Assembly: GCF_918797505.1 (NCBI RefSeq)
Contig: NC_092793.1
Span: forward strand, 85,572,411-85,636,410
Length of the DNA: 64,000 nucleotides
Source of the DNA: Bemisia tabaci
Lineage: Eukaryota; Arthropoda; Insecta; Hemiptera; Aleyrodidae
Reading direction: 5' to 3'
A model generated the notes under the pieces. The model was not told the origin of the DNA. It did no database searches and was given only the letters and a program-made list of their open reading frames with translations. Shown here in pieces: positions 11,764 to 23,130 of this stretch. Made by a program: the position numbers and the translations under genes. Numbering within the stretch: position 1 is the stretch's first letter; every line of letters starts with the position of its first letter.

Positions 11764-14698
11764 AAGGCCATTATGGACAGATGTGAAACTCCGAGAATCC
11801 ATCAGGCTTCACCGATGCTTCTGCGAATCACAGAATTATTGATTAGTCCAGATCGCTAACATCGGCGGAAGAGCGTGAGTAGCTTTGTGAGCGCCATTGC
11901 GGGAAAATCCATGGGCATTTAAAACTAGGAACCAAAACTGAAATTTTGGCTATTTTCAGCAGATTTTCGGCGGGAGAATACTTCTTTTTCAGATTTTTGT
12001 GGGATGAAACGTTCCGAAGAATTCAAGAATTAGTTTCTCAGTAGAATTTATGTGGTTCAATATTTCCAGATTAAATAATTAAGGTGGAAATAAATAAAGA
12101 AGGAGAATTAATTAAAATACGAGTAAACAAGGCTAAAAATTATTGAAACACTAAAAGGTAAGACGTTTCGAGCTGCTTCCAGCTCATTTTCAGCTGCAAA
12201 AACACATAAAAACAAGTAAAAAATTGAGTGGCGACCTGACCTCAGCCGTTATCACGTAACCACTCATAATGTGTACGTCGATTCAATTCTAAACCTACCA
12301 ACGAACCAACCCTTTCCTACAAAATACCCTGTTCCTTCTGAGTTTCCTTAACTTTGCCTTCTTTAACTCCGTTTCTAAATAAACTGTATTAATTATCTGA
12401 AGTTCTTTATATCTTAAAGCTTCAATTTCCAATATGAATTTCCTAACTTTTTCACCATTTTCCTTATAAAACAAATCAATTTACGTATGTACTTTTTACC
12501 CTTGTGTTTAGCGCTTGTTTCATTTGTGCGTCAGCTTTGATACAATGGCGGATTGTTTACGTTCATTTTATAGTTGAGCATTTTCCAATTTTTTCCTTTA
12601 AATCTCTTCAAAAAAGTCCCAAAATGACTTAGCACTCTTTAAATAAGTAATTCACCCCTTCAACTTAACATTGATGGTACTTTGGATGGTTCCACCTTTT
12701 GCAGTGAGAGAAACTGAATTGCCGAGTTTCTGTGCTGGCTATGGCTGGCTCCTTGGTTTGTCCGTGTCCTTCGGTTTGATTTGTGATTTGTGCAACTTCC
12801 TTAATGGATAATCTTACTTATCAAAATACTCTTTGACTGTGCGTGGAGTGTAATTTTGTCTTGAGTCTTGACAGCATTAGCACCATGTGAATCAAAATTT
12901 CAATCAACTCCATTTTTGCCGCAGGGTAGGGATCCTTTAGCTATCCTACCGCTGTCAGAGTGCTGTCGAGAAACTAATCACAACTGTCGGTATGTTCTGT
13001 TGAGCAGTTATGTAAATATAAAACGGTTGTATTTGTTAGTCAATTTCTTTTGTATGTGAACAATAACTGAATGTCCAGAATTCCAAACATCTGACTGTAT
13101 CTCAAGTATATGTCGGAAATATTTATCAAGGTCAGAGTTTGTGAATCCTTGGCAGCAGTTAATGAATTTCCCCTAAGTAACAACTTCGCTCAACAAAGTT
13201 TGGTAAGTAAGTACAGCTCAGATCCACCATCGTACACATATAATTACATATTAGTTTAAAATCAGTGCGAGTAATGTTTTGAGGGTAAAGTGTTCTCTAT
13301 TCTCCAACATTTATTAGCAGGGGTGCGAATTGCGCGGAGGCTGAGAGGTACTTGTTATTTTTCTAGATTTTTTAGATTTGCAATTTTTGTGGAATACTTA
13401 CTGTGACTTTGGCACACATTCTAAAATTAACAAGAAATTCCACAAAAGTTTGATCAGCGCGTTGTGCTGACCTTCTTGCGAGAACCTAGCCCGAAGCTGA
13501 AAATTGCAGAGGCATGAAACAATGTTCACTTTGGTATGTGAGATTTTCTTATAAACTTGGCATCCTCATATTTGTCCGACTTTTACCAAAATAATCTTGA
13601 AATTATCTCTCCCATCACCACATAGCAACAAAATTAGCATAAACATTCTTGATAAGAGGTGGCATAGTATCCAGAGACCCCTACTAATGATGCTCCTCTG
13701 GCAGACCATTCTAAACTACATACTCATATCAACAGCTCTTGCTGACAACAACCTGCTACCTTCATCAACTTAATCTAAAGTTTAGAATAATAGATAAGCC
13801 GCCAACTAATGTACTATCATTTCCATGCAAACAGTCAACCTTGTATTTATTGAGGAATGATAAATACAGTTTTTACTATGCCTTAGAGTTCTTACCATAA
13901 TTCTTACCATTTGGAGTCAGGAAATAAAAATAATTGCTTCATTGTTTGCATTTTTATTGGCCAACTAAGTTCACAGTGGAACTTTCGTCTACTTGGTGTT
14001 AATGAAGGTAAATATTTATTCTTCTCTTGTTTGGATGAGAATTACCTAGGTACATCAAATAGGTATGACATACTGTGACACTGGGTGCCGCTACTAGGTA
14101 CTCTACTTATATTTCAACGGTACTGGAAAAATTCATAACTCAGGTAAGGGCGTTATCTTGCAAGCTACAGAGCTAGTAATTAGTCATATTTCGATCCTTT
14201 GAGATTCTTTCATCATTCAGAAATAAAAAACTAAATTCAGCTGGAACAGGCACATTTCTAGGAAGGAATGTGACGGATCATTTATATCTAATTTATACAT
14301 CGTCATCTCACTTATCAAACAATGCTTCTCGTCCTCATCTTGTTCTAATCTTGTTGAGAGCAGGCGAAGATTTGAAATGCGCGCTACAGATTCGGTAGTC
14401 GCCTGGTACCCGCCTGACGTCACAAAACTTCAAGATGGCAACAAAAATCAAAAACTGGGACAATAATCAAAGAAAAGGACTGTGGTGGTTTCAAAGGAAT
14501 ACCTAAATGATCATTCATATTTTCGAACCCTTATAATTTAAAAAATTAATTTGAAGTGAAGTACGTATTTGGAGACTTTACACTTTACTGGGAGAACATC
14601 CAATGCCCAGCATGAGCATTGGAAACGTCATTCGTGAACTCAAAATGACCGACTTGTTTTACTTTTCATTTTATCGTTTGTTGCAAATGGAGCATTAT
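11764..14698. other. No recognisable gene
   Basis: No exon, RNA gene or mobile-element terminus that I can support. Short open frames (for example 12868-13059) carry no recognisable domain. The DNA is AT-rich and looks like ordinary intergenic or intronic sequence. Confidence 0.45.
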
Positions 14699-14705
14699 GT
14701 ATAGG

Positions 14706-14735
14706 CAGGGACCAGTTCTATAGAACTCGTCCCTG
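14706..14735. mobile_element. Minimal hAT-like residue: two fused TIRs
   Basis: These 30 bases are almost only the two TIRs of the 7506-7942 family joined head to head: CAGGGACCAGTTCTA followed by TAGAACTCGTCCCTG. They are flanked by identical 8-mers GTATAGGC at 14699-14706 and 14736-14743, with the same shared first C as in the larger copy. It is either an extreme internal deletion or a transposed micro-element; the intact duplications argue against simple excision. Confidence 0.8.
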
Positions 14736-14743
14736 GTATAGGC

Positions 14744-16833
14744 TGCTTGTCTTTGCCGTGGACGACACTAAAGACCTCTAAGTTTAAGTAGCTCTCTTAG
14801 CAGAACGAGAGCCATAATGGATCAGGAAATTCCATCAATGGTTGTAAATTAAACTAAATTTATGCTTTGTTTCTGACCCTTAAAGTAGATACCTAAGTAA
14901 ACAGGTCTCGATTTTTAATTTGACCTCGACTGATGAGCAATAAAATCCTAGCGTCACCATTGTCTTCCTTTTCTTCATCAGAGAAAGGCTATGTCCAATA
15001 ATAGACTTAATTGAAAATGAACTTTGGAGAAACGTTCTCCTCTTAATTTTGCACCATGATTTGAAGAGAAAGGTCTTCAGGATTTTTCCATTCTGATACT
15101 TGGAGGGAATTTAAGTTTTTTTAATATCTTTTCTAATAAGACCCAGCTGGGGCGCTAAGTGGCTTTTTTTATTTATTTTTATCTTTTAATGTGATTAGAC
15201 ATACACATCAATGGTGAACCTAGAAAAATTTCCATTGTGCAAGGAATATGGATTGATAGCATCTCAGAATCGGTGCATTACATGCAATTTTTCTTCATGT
15301 ACTGATCCGTTATGCTTCAAAATTGTAAAAAATTTAAGAACATCTGAAATGATGCAACTGCAGATAGGATTGTGGTTAAGTGATGTCACCTTCATTATGC
15401 ATCCCCTTAAAATGGAAGGATTTATAAAATGAACTTCAAATTTCTTCAATGAAAGTGAAAAACTCTTATGAAGTTGCGTGTAAAAATCAATGTCTCATTT
15501 CTGTGTTTTCAGAAACAAGTCGCGGTGAAAATGCCTAATTTTTTTTTTAATTTCATGGAAAATAAACTTGATTTTTCTCGTCTTTGAAAGTATCATGTCC
15601 TACCGCGATGTGCAAAAAGAATGCTCGATAGGTACCTATGTCATAACTTTTTCCATGTTTGAATTAAAATGTTCCGATTAGGACTAGTGTGAGAAGTTCC
15701 AGTTGTACTTCTTTGAGGCTGGGCCTCAGCCGGCTCTTTCACTTTTGCAGTCAAGTATACTAGTATACTTAGTGTTTCATCCTCTTATCTTTTTGTGTTC
15801 GTCTTTTCAGCACCCTGTCTCTCTTTAGTAGGGAGCCGAGGCACCCTTCTATGACTCAGTCTTGTCACGTTACAGTATGAGGAACTGCGCAAAAGCAGAT
15901 TGAAGCAAAGGAAACTGTGTCGGTAGTAAATTCTAGGTATCCTACATGAATGTATTTATTTCCAAGTAACTCCTGTGGGTAACAAAACGTTGGCTTCCAC
16001 ATCAAGAATAAAGTTGTCAAAGTAGAGGCTTGAAAGCAACTTACAATGAAGTAGATGTAAAGACCTGTGATATTATAGCGTATTAAAGGTCATAAGGAAC
16101 TTTACCATCGAAGAAATCTTCAGTCATGGCGACTATGACCATGGAGCAGAGGCGTTTCCCTCGCTGTATGAGAAAATCTGCCATTAAAGTTTTTCAAGAA
16201 CAAGAAAAGCTACAGTTTCATCTGCATTTTTCATCAACTTGGTTCTCAAGAAACCTTCAATGATCAGACGCAATGATATGCTCCTTTGGCGTGGTAGCGA
16301 GTGGAGATAATCTATGAACTGCTGAAAGACTACTTTTTCCTCAAAAAGTGGATTTTTCCACCTACCTTCACGAAAGTCGTAGAATGTCCACTCAATTAGG
16401 GCTCAGACTGAAAAATAAATTAATTAATCAATTTAAACTGACTCAAAAACACTTCCGGATTGAACAGCTTCGATTAACTTCCCACCGTTCCGACAATGAA
16501 CAGCAGTGGCTAGGCAAGAAATTACTACTAACAGACACACTGCCAAAAAAATAATTTATCCGACGACATGCGAAAATTTATTCAGTGAAAAATATTAGAC
16601 ATTCTTGACTATTAAATAGGTAGATGTACTATCACTATTACTAATGTCCTCAAAAGGGGTTAGTTTAATGAGAAACAATAACAAACTCGTCCGAACTCGC
16701 CCCGGCGAATGTTCATGACATTCGCGGCAGTTCGCGGAACCATTCGAGCATTCGACCCGTTCGCTTCGAGTCGACGACTGCCCTTTTTTCGAATTCGACT
16801 TCTGCCGATGTCGACGATTGAACTCCGCTCAAC
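14744..16833. other. No recognisable gene
   Basis: Open frames at 15211-15432 and 16348-16554 are short, lack recognisable domains and have no convincing splice context. I cannot assign any function in this stretch. Confidence 0.45.
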
Positions 16834-16881
16834 AGTTGCGCCGTGGAGACAAGGCCATACTCTCGCTATACAGGTACTCTA

Positions 16882-17300
16882 GTGTCAAAACCCTTTGCTT
16901 GCGCGCGCGGAATTTTTTCTGGCACGCAGAATTTTTTTTCGGCGCGCGGAAAGAAAAAACCCGTTTTCGATGAGAATCTCTGAATTTCCGGATTTCGCGC
17001 CGGTTTTCGATATATTTGCGCCGTTTGTGTCAAAACTATTTTTGTCGGCGCGCCGCTTCAAATCTGTTCCGCGCGCAGAATTTTCGATATATCGATTCCT
17101 ACTCGCCGTTTGTGTCAAAACTAGTATTTTTTCCGGGCGGCGCTCCAAATCTGTTCCGCGCGCAGAATTTTCGATATATCGATTCCTGCTCGCCGATCGT
17201 GTCAAAACTGTTTTTTCCGGCGCTGCACCAGAAAATAATTCCGCGCGCCACTTTTTCGATATATCAATTTTCTGCGCGCGGAGAATAATGGAAATCGTTC
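16882..17300. repeat. CG-rich tandem repeat, ~86-bp period
   Basis: The phrase GTGTCAAAACT recurs at 17027, 17112 and 17199 (spacing 85 and 87) after a diverged unit beginning at 16882. Each unit carries a CGCGCGGA-type box and TTTTCGATATATCGATTCC. Parts of the same repeat flank the big foldback element (26855-26991 and 32847-32930), and an inverted fragment lies at 20878-20935. A 159-aa open frame runs across it only because the period is tolerant; the encoded repeats are low complexity. Confidence 0.75.
16981..16989. other. Empty 9-bp target of the 26992-32846 element
   Basis: TGAATTTCC occurs once here inside the CG-rich repeat. In the copy hit by the foldback element the same 9-mer, read on the other strand as GGAAATTCA, is present on both sides (26983-26991 and 32847-32855). 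Confidence 0.85.
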
Positions 17301-17320
17301 AAAAGAGAGATATCTATAAT

Positions 17321-20300
17321 AGCTACGTTTATGCGAGGCTCGAAACCGGGGTTTCACGAAACCCGAGTTTGTAATGCAAGTTTTCTCCGTCGGGTTTATG
17401 CGGGCGCTGTAACCCGACTTTCGCGGGAAATCAAACTTTCCGATTTTGGCGCTGTTTATGCGCATATTTTCGATTGAACTTGAATTTCATGTTGGCGCCA
17501 TTTTCACAAGCTATACTTCATTTTTCCACTATGAATTGATTCAATAAATTATTAGGTATTACTCTTTTATCCTGTGTATGTTCAATTTTTCCACAATATA
17601 TAAGCGAGGCTTCATCTTCACTAGAAAAGCCTTTACTGACTTTCTGAGCAACAGTTGGAAAAATGACAGTAGATGTTTAATCATTTTACGTTCATCTTTA
17701 AAATTGAATGAATACCTAATCTCAACAACCCTCCAAATCATGCTCGAGCTTATATTCTGAGTTCAGAAAAGTTGCCATAGGTAATTTTTAGTCATGTTAA
17801 AAATAATTATGGCAGGCGCAGAAATTCATCATGTTGTTGATTGAGCTTCTAATGATCTTACAATAGGTACTTAGATACAGGGTGTACCAAAAGTCCGTCC
17901 CACCCCTGCTAACTTTTGAACGAATTGAGCTAGGGTAATGAAACTTTGGGAATGTTCCTATCTCAAAGGAGACCATCTTTTGAGGGGGTCAAAATTTTGG
18001 GCCCCCCTCAGGGGGGCGCGGGGGGCCCTCAACTTTTAATTTCAAATGGCAACCCCTATCTTGTGATACATCATTCGAAAGGGCATAAAAAACTAAGAAT
18101 TTTGGCGCAAACCGCAGATCAATATCTTAATTTTTTGACCGAGTTATGATAGGTCAAAGGTCAAATTTGACCTTTTTTTAAAAAATCATAACTCCGGTTC
18201 AAATTATCGTAAAGAAAAAAATAAAACGGGAAAATCTACCAAATTGTGTCCGCTTTTAAGTAAAAATTGCAGAAATCACTTCGCTGTAATTTTAAGGGGG
18301 GGCTCGGACCCCCAAATACGTCAAATCAAAGGTCATTCAATTTTCCCGCGAAAAAAGGCAATTTCCCCTAGATTCGCCTCCACATTATCTCAGTAAGGTC
18401 AAAATTAGTTCAACATTACGTTGGCAAGTCCCCAAATTTCGGGAAAAATTTAAAAAAAAACGAAATTTAAGGTGATTAAATTTGACCGTTTAAATTTCGT
18501 TTTTTTAAACTTTTCCCGAAATTTGGGGACTTGCCAACGTAATGTTGAACTAATTTTGACCTTACTGAGATAATGTGGAGGCAAATCTAGGGGAAATTGC
18601 CTTTTTTCGCGGGAAAATTGAATGACCTTTGATTTGACGTATTTGGGGGTCCGAGCCCCCCCTTAAAATTACAGCGATGTGATTTCTGCAATTTTTACTT
18701 AAAAGCGGACACAATTTGGTAGATTTTCCCGTTTTATTTTTTTCTTTACGATAATTTGAACCGGAGTTATGATTTTTTGAAAAAAGGTCAAATTTGACCT
18801 TTGACTTATCATAACTCGGTCAAAAATTAAGATATTCATCTGCGGTTTGCGCCAAAATTCTTAGTTTTTTATGTTCTTTCGAATGATGTATCACAAGATA
18901 GGGGTGCCATTTGAAATTAAAAAGTTGGGGGCCCCCCGCGCCCCCCCTGAAGGGGCCCAAAATTTTGACCCCCTCAAAAGATGGTCTCCTTTGAGATAGG
19001 AACATTCCCAAAGTTTCATTACCCTAGCTCAATTCGTTCAAAAGTTAGCAGGGGTGGGACGGACTTTTGGTACACCCTGTATAGGCATTGAAAGTGTAGG
19101 AGTGCTAATCCAGTAAAGCACCGCACTTTCACTCCATGCTGTCGTAAAGATTGTGTGTCTGCCATTATTGTAGTGAAACAAATAAAGAATCGGGATATAC
19201 TTATGGGAATTCCTCCTTCAAGATATGATCAAAATAAGCAGATATTGATAGGTCAACAATGTATCGCTGAAGCAGAAGCGTCTAAATCCTCTTGAGGCAA
19301 CGGACGGTGACAATCTCAACAAACTGGTGACGCTTCACAAATTTTGAATTTCCACATTCCCAGAGACACGCGCTGAAATCCTGTTTCTCACCCCTCTTTC
19401 CGACTGCTCTCCGAGTCCATGAGCAAGACAGGAAGAAAATAGGCAAGCTACCTACCACTGTTTGCCTACCTATGTGTGTTTTTCTTAAACTTGATTTTCA
19501 AAGGTGACTCATGTAAAGAGCAACTGACAAACAAGATTTCAGAACCTGCCATTGCATTTCACTAATCTAAGACACAAACCCAACCTTACCATTGATATTC
19601 TTTCGCTTAGACTGTATATTATTCTCCCACTGAGATTCGATATGAACTCAATTCAAAAATCCTTCTGAATTTAATTATTCAGGTAGATTGGAATCTGGAG
19701 CTCTCTGTCTATCTGTAAAGCGCATTTACTAACATTCACTGCTGTCACAAGATATTTTTGCACAGGCAGAGCCACTTTCCACAGTTGATGCATCTCTAAC
19801 GCCAAAGCTCAATTATGACAAGTGGTTCAACGACCAAAAATTGTTACACGCCTCAATAAAAACCTTATTCTTATCTCAAATTGAAAATCTTGGATCACAG
19901 AGCACTCACCGAAGAATCTCCTTCCTTCTGCATCAGTATGAGAAGAGTGACGATACTTTGGAGCAATAACTTTGAACTAGTTTCAATAAATGATGGCTTC
20001 AGAATTTGAGTCATCATTTACTAGAGATTGGATCAAAGAAATAAGTCAGCAGGTCACGGTTGTGGCTGGAGTCACACTTCCAGTAGGACAACCAGGAAAT
20101 AGATACACGGATAACACACAAATTCAAGAGCTATGCAGCTCTGATTGGATCAGATTTTAGATTTAATCGGTAGATTGAAATGAAAAAATTCGGTGCACTA
20201 CTTAAAGGGAAGCAGGGTGCCTTATCTTGAAATCCTAGGCAAATCGTGCGGATGCAGTAAAAAAGTTCTCCGCAGATGATGAACTGGTGGGTAAGGCTAT

Positions 20301-20866
20301 TACTCAATTGTAGCCTGTAAAGCTCTTTGCTTGCTTTGCTTCTGTAGTCATAAAATGTTGATTAGAGTTGCAAGAATAATCTGAAAAAGCAGTAATAAGC
20401 CTGGATTCCATCTGACACTAAACACCTTCACTAGAAAATAACGTCCTACGTTTAGCTAAATAAGGATAAGTAAGCCACATATAACTGAAGGAATCACGTA
20501 AAAGTGCTTAAGCAACAATTATAGTAAAATTATGATTGTAAAAAATGTTAAATAATGGCAAAATTAAAGCTAAATCGTGGGATAAGCACCAGTTGTTTAC
20601 GAACGGTATGATAATAAATCCGCCATATTGCCGATCGCGCACCTGAAAATCGCATTTGAAGTCGAATTTCAACTAATTTCAACCTCCAGTTCGTTTATGC
20701 GGAGTGCGAAAACCTAGTCTTTAGTGTAAAATAAGGTTTCAAACACAAATTTCGGAAACCTACATTTCGTTAGTTCCGTATCGTTTATGCCGTGATTTGA
20801 ACCTTGGTTTCAAACTCAGGTTTCGATTGAAGTTAGGTTAAGAGGCTCGCATAAACATAGCTAATA
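17321..20866. repeat. Dispersed element R2 with terminal inverted ends
   Basis: It starts TAGCTACGTTTATGCGAGGC and ends with the inverse CGCATAAACATAGCTA (about 20847-20866), so it has recognisable terminal inverted repeats. The flanking CG-rich repeat is itself inverted on the far side (17238-17290 against 20878-20935). Its left and central parts are shared with R1. It is interrupted by the TA-flanked palindrome at 17878-19079. No transposase domain was recognised; it may be a non-autonomous DNA element. The segment 20420-20840 is unique within the window. Confidence 0.6.
17878..19079. mobile_element. 1.2-kb near-perfect palindrome at TA (Tc1/mariner-type)
   Basis: The whole element is an inverted repeat with arms of about 590 bp around a spacer of about 21 bases (18470-18490). 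The ends are CAGGGTGTACCAAAAGTCC and its complement. TA dinucleotides flank it at 17876-17877 and 19080-19081. Removing the element and one TA restores AGATATAGGC, exactly the R1 sequence at 9353-9362. TA duplication and CAGGGTGT ends fit non-autonomous Tc1/mariner-type elements. The 67-aa and 63-aa open frames in the two arms are mirror images and not genes. Confidence 0.9.
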
Positions 20867-20935
20867 CCTAATACTATTCTCCGCGCGCAGAAAAATCGAT
20901 ATATCGAAAAAGTGGCGCGCGGAATTAGTTTTGGG

Positions 20936-21627
20936 AATACTGCATTACCTCCAACGGCATTACCTCCACAAGACTCCCCTGCGATATATCGAATCGATTG
21001 TGGCAATGTGACCCAAGAGGGGTTGCGGCCAGATGCCGACAGAGAGCGCTGAAACTCATACAATGTTGCCAGTCTGTAGTGTATGATGTGTTGCCTGTTA
21101 AACGAAATGAAGGCGCGATACCTATCAGCAAATGCCCGTTCTTCTCAACAAGCCAGTTGTACGGTGGATTGATCGCAATGAAAATTGAAGGCGATACATT
21201 GTTCAAAACAAATAGCTTTCTCGACTAACCCCTTTAGTCCACATAACTCTGCCGAAACGATCCTGAACTGTGTTGCTTTTCTTGTGTGTGTTGCTTTGTT
21301 GATCTTAGTTTGATTTTCTCGGACCGATAACGGCCCAGCCCATTTATGAAGGATATCAATGAAATGAAGTATCTCTTAAGCGACATTTGGACTCTCTTAA
21401 TAGATGTTCAATGATACTACGGAACATGGATGATCGGATGGAAATGCCGAGATTGTGGCTGTTGGTCGATCAGTCCGTCGACAGCAAAATATATTCCCCT
21501 GGTCTCTGCTCTCATCATCAGCCGGTAAAAAACGGTGACGTTACGTCCCCCTGCGTTTTGGGCGTTGGTCGCAGAGATGTTAAATTTCATGAGTTTTTAG
21601 TGTATTTTCCGAAGGAAAGATACACTA
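20936..21627. other. No recognisable gene
   Basis: Short open frames on both strands (around 20925-21228 and 21387-21600) have no recognisable domain. The stretch lies between the inverted CG-rich repeat and the SINE tail. Confidence 0.4.
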
Positions 21628-22092
21628 TTTTTTTTTTTTTTTTTTTTTTTACCACTTCAAATAGTGCACAAGGGCCAATCCTTGCCCTTTATTCCCGTCC
21701 CCCTCCAACCCCTCATCCAGTAACAGGCAACCATTGTTTGAGACTATCAAACTCGGGTCGTCTGGCCGGGAATCGTACCCGGGACCTCCCGATCATCGAG
21801 CTGGCGCTACAACCATTACACCATACTGCCGTGCTAAGGAAAAACGCCGTATGAAGCTTTAAGCGTTGCCACATTTTCCTTTGAAAAACACGAATTTCCT
21901 GGTAAACTCATGAATATTTTCCCTCCACTTTTTCAGATAATTTTGCTCGTAATTCCACCGACAAGTCCTGAAAATTTCAAGGGAAAATATTCATGAATTT
22001 CCTCAAAAATTAACATTGTATCGAAGGAAATTTGGCAACCCTTGAATGTTCATACGGCGTTTTTCCTTAGCACGGCAGCTTAGGAGGCCGAC
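21628..22092 (-). mobile_element. tRNA-derived SINE, copy 1, split by a MITE
   Basis: On the minus strand the head has a tRNA-like A box (TGGTGTAATGGT) and a B box with one change (GGTACGATTCC, at 21769-21780 on the plus strand), then a body shared with 48774-48994 and a tail of 23 A's (T-run 21628-21650). The head is split by a 253-bp foldback MITE at 21826-22078, after which GGAGGCCGAC of the head resumes. The similarity to tRNA stops after the B box, so this is a SINE and not a tRNA gene. Confidence 0.8.
21826..22078. mobile_element. 253-bp foldback MITE inside the SINE
   Basis: Inverted ends CTGCCGTGCTAAGGAAAAAC continue through CGCCGTATGAA for about 30 bp. A second inverted pair (CATGAATATTTTCCCT, about 21910 and 21985) lies inside. 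The element interrupts the SINE head, which fixes the order of insertion: SINE first, MITE later. The target duplication is unclear. Confidence 0.8.
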
Positions 22093-22339
22093 TATTACGA
22101 AATTTCATTCAAAATTCTTTACTTAGGTACAGAATACTAATTCGAGGAAGGGGATCATACAAAACGGTACGTTTTTTTTTCTTCTTCTTTTTTGAGTAGT
22201 GCAGACGTATGTTACAGGTGGGTTATGAAGATGAGAAAGAGTGAAAAAAATCTGAATTTCAAAATTAGGTATTTTATAGCTCCCCTAAGCACCCACCCAC
22301 ACTCACTTTTTTTGAGGCGAACGAGCGGCGTTCGTCTTA

Positions 22340-23130
22340 AAGATTCACATGAAGTATCAAATTTGCAATGCACGGAAGAAAATGAAATTGCTGATTCAAC
22401 AATTTTGTGGTAGCTCAATTAGCTTTCCCTTATTGAAAAGGACATTTGAGGGGCACATAAGTGCAGTTTTTGCTATTCCGAGAAATGCGTGTTTAAAGTT
22501 TCGAAATTACATGGATCCATGGCGGAGAGTAAGCTCAAACTGACTCTTTGATGCTTTAAAATTGGAAATTTGGAACGAATTTTCCACAGAATATGCATTA
22601 AGGTGATTCGTCAAGCTCAAGTGACGTGGTCGAACTGGCATGAGATATATCGCACCTTTTAGGTAAAAAATCTCGGCAGATTTTGAATTTTCAGCAAAAA
22701 AAAGGACGATAGCCCCTGCGCATGAGCCTGAAGAATCATTCTAAACCCAAAAATCGGCAAAATTCAGAGAAATGAAAACAGGATAGTGTTTGGAAAAAAA
22801 CCTCGCATTCGATTCAGCTATCGATTTCGGTATCGAATGCGAGGTTTTTTTCCAAACACTATCCTGTTTTCATTTCTCTGAATTTTGCCGATTTTGGGTT
22901 TAGAATGATTCTTCAGGCTCATGCGCAGGGGCTATCGTCCTTTTTTTTGCTGAAAATTCAAAATCTGCCGAGATTTTTTACCTAAAAGGTGCGATATATC
23001 GCATGCTAGTTCGACCACGTCACTTGAGCTTGACGAATCACCTTAAGACTAGTTTTACTTAATATCATTAATATCTTAATTTTTTCAAAAACTGCATTTA
23101 TGCGCCTTGTCCTCCAAGCTCCTCATTTGG
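22340..23130. repeat. Dispersed repeat with paralogue at 34490-34740
   Basis: The flanks of the TTAA palindrome (22440-22601 and 23043-23130) match 34500-34740 colinearly: AAGTTTCGAAATTACATGGATCC before the insertion and TTATGCGC-TTGTCCTCCAAGC after it. Repeat identity is unknown and no coding signal was recognised. Confidence 0.65.
22602..23042. mobile_element. TTAA-flanked 441-bp palindrome (piggyBac-type MITE)
   Basis: Arms of about 215 bp are near-perfect inverted copies around a short spacer with TCAGCTATCGATTTCGG (about 22815-22835). Ends are GGTGATTCGTCAAGCTCAAG and its complement, directly bordered by TTAA on both sides (22598-22601, 23043-23046). The paralogous unoccupied site at 34639-34642 has a single TTAA in matching context. 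TTAA duplication is characteristic of piggyBac-type elements, though TTAA-using Kolobok elements are an alternative. Confidence 0.8.

Noticed and set aside
16895..17374. 159-aa plus-strand open frame
   Set aside because: Covers the CG-rich tandem repeat and the start of R2; the peptide is a repeat of FRAQNFRYID-type phrases without a domain.
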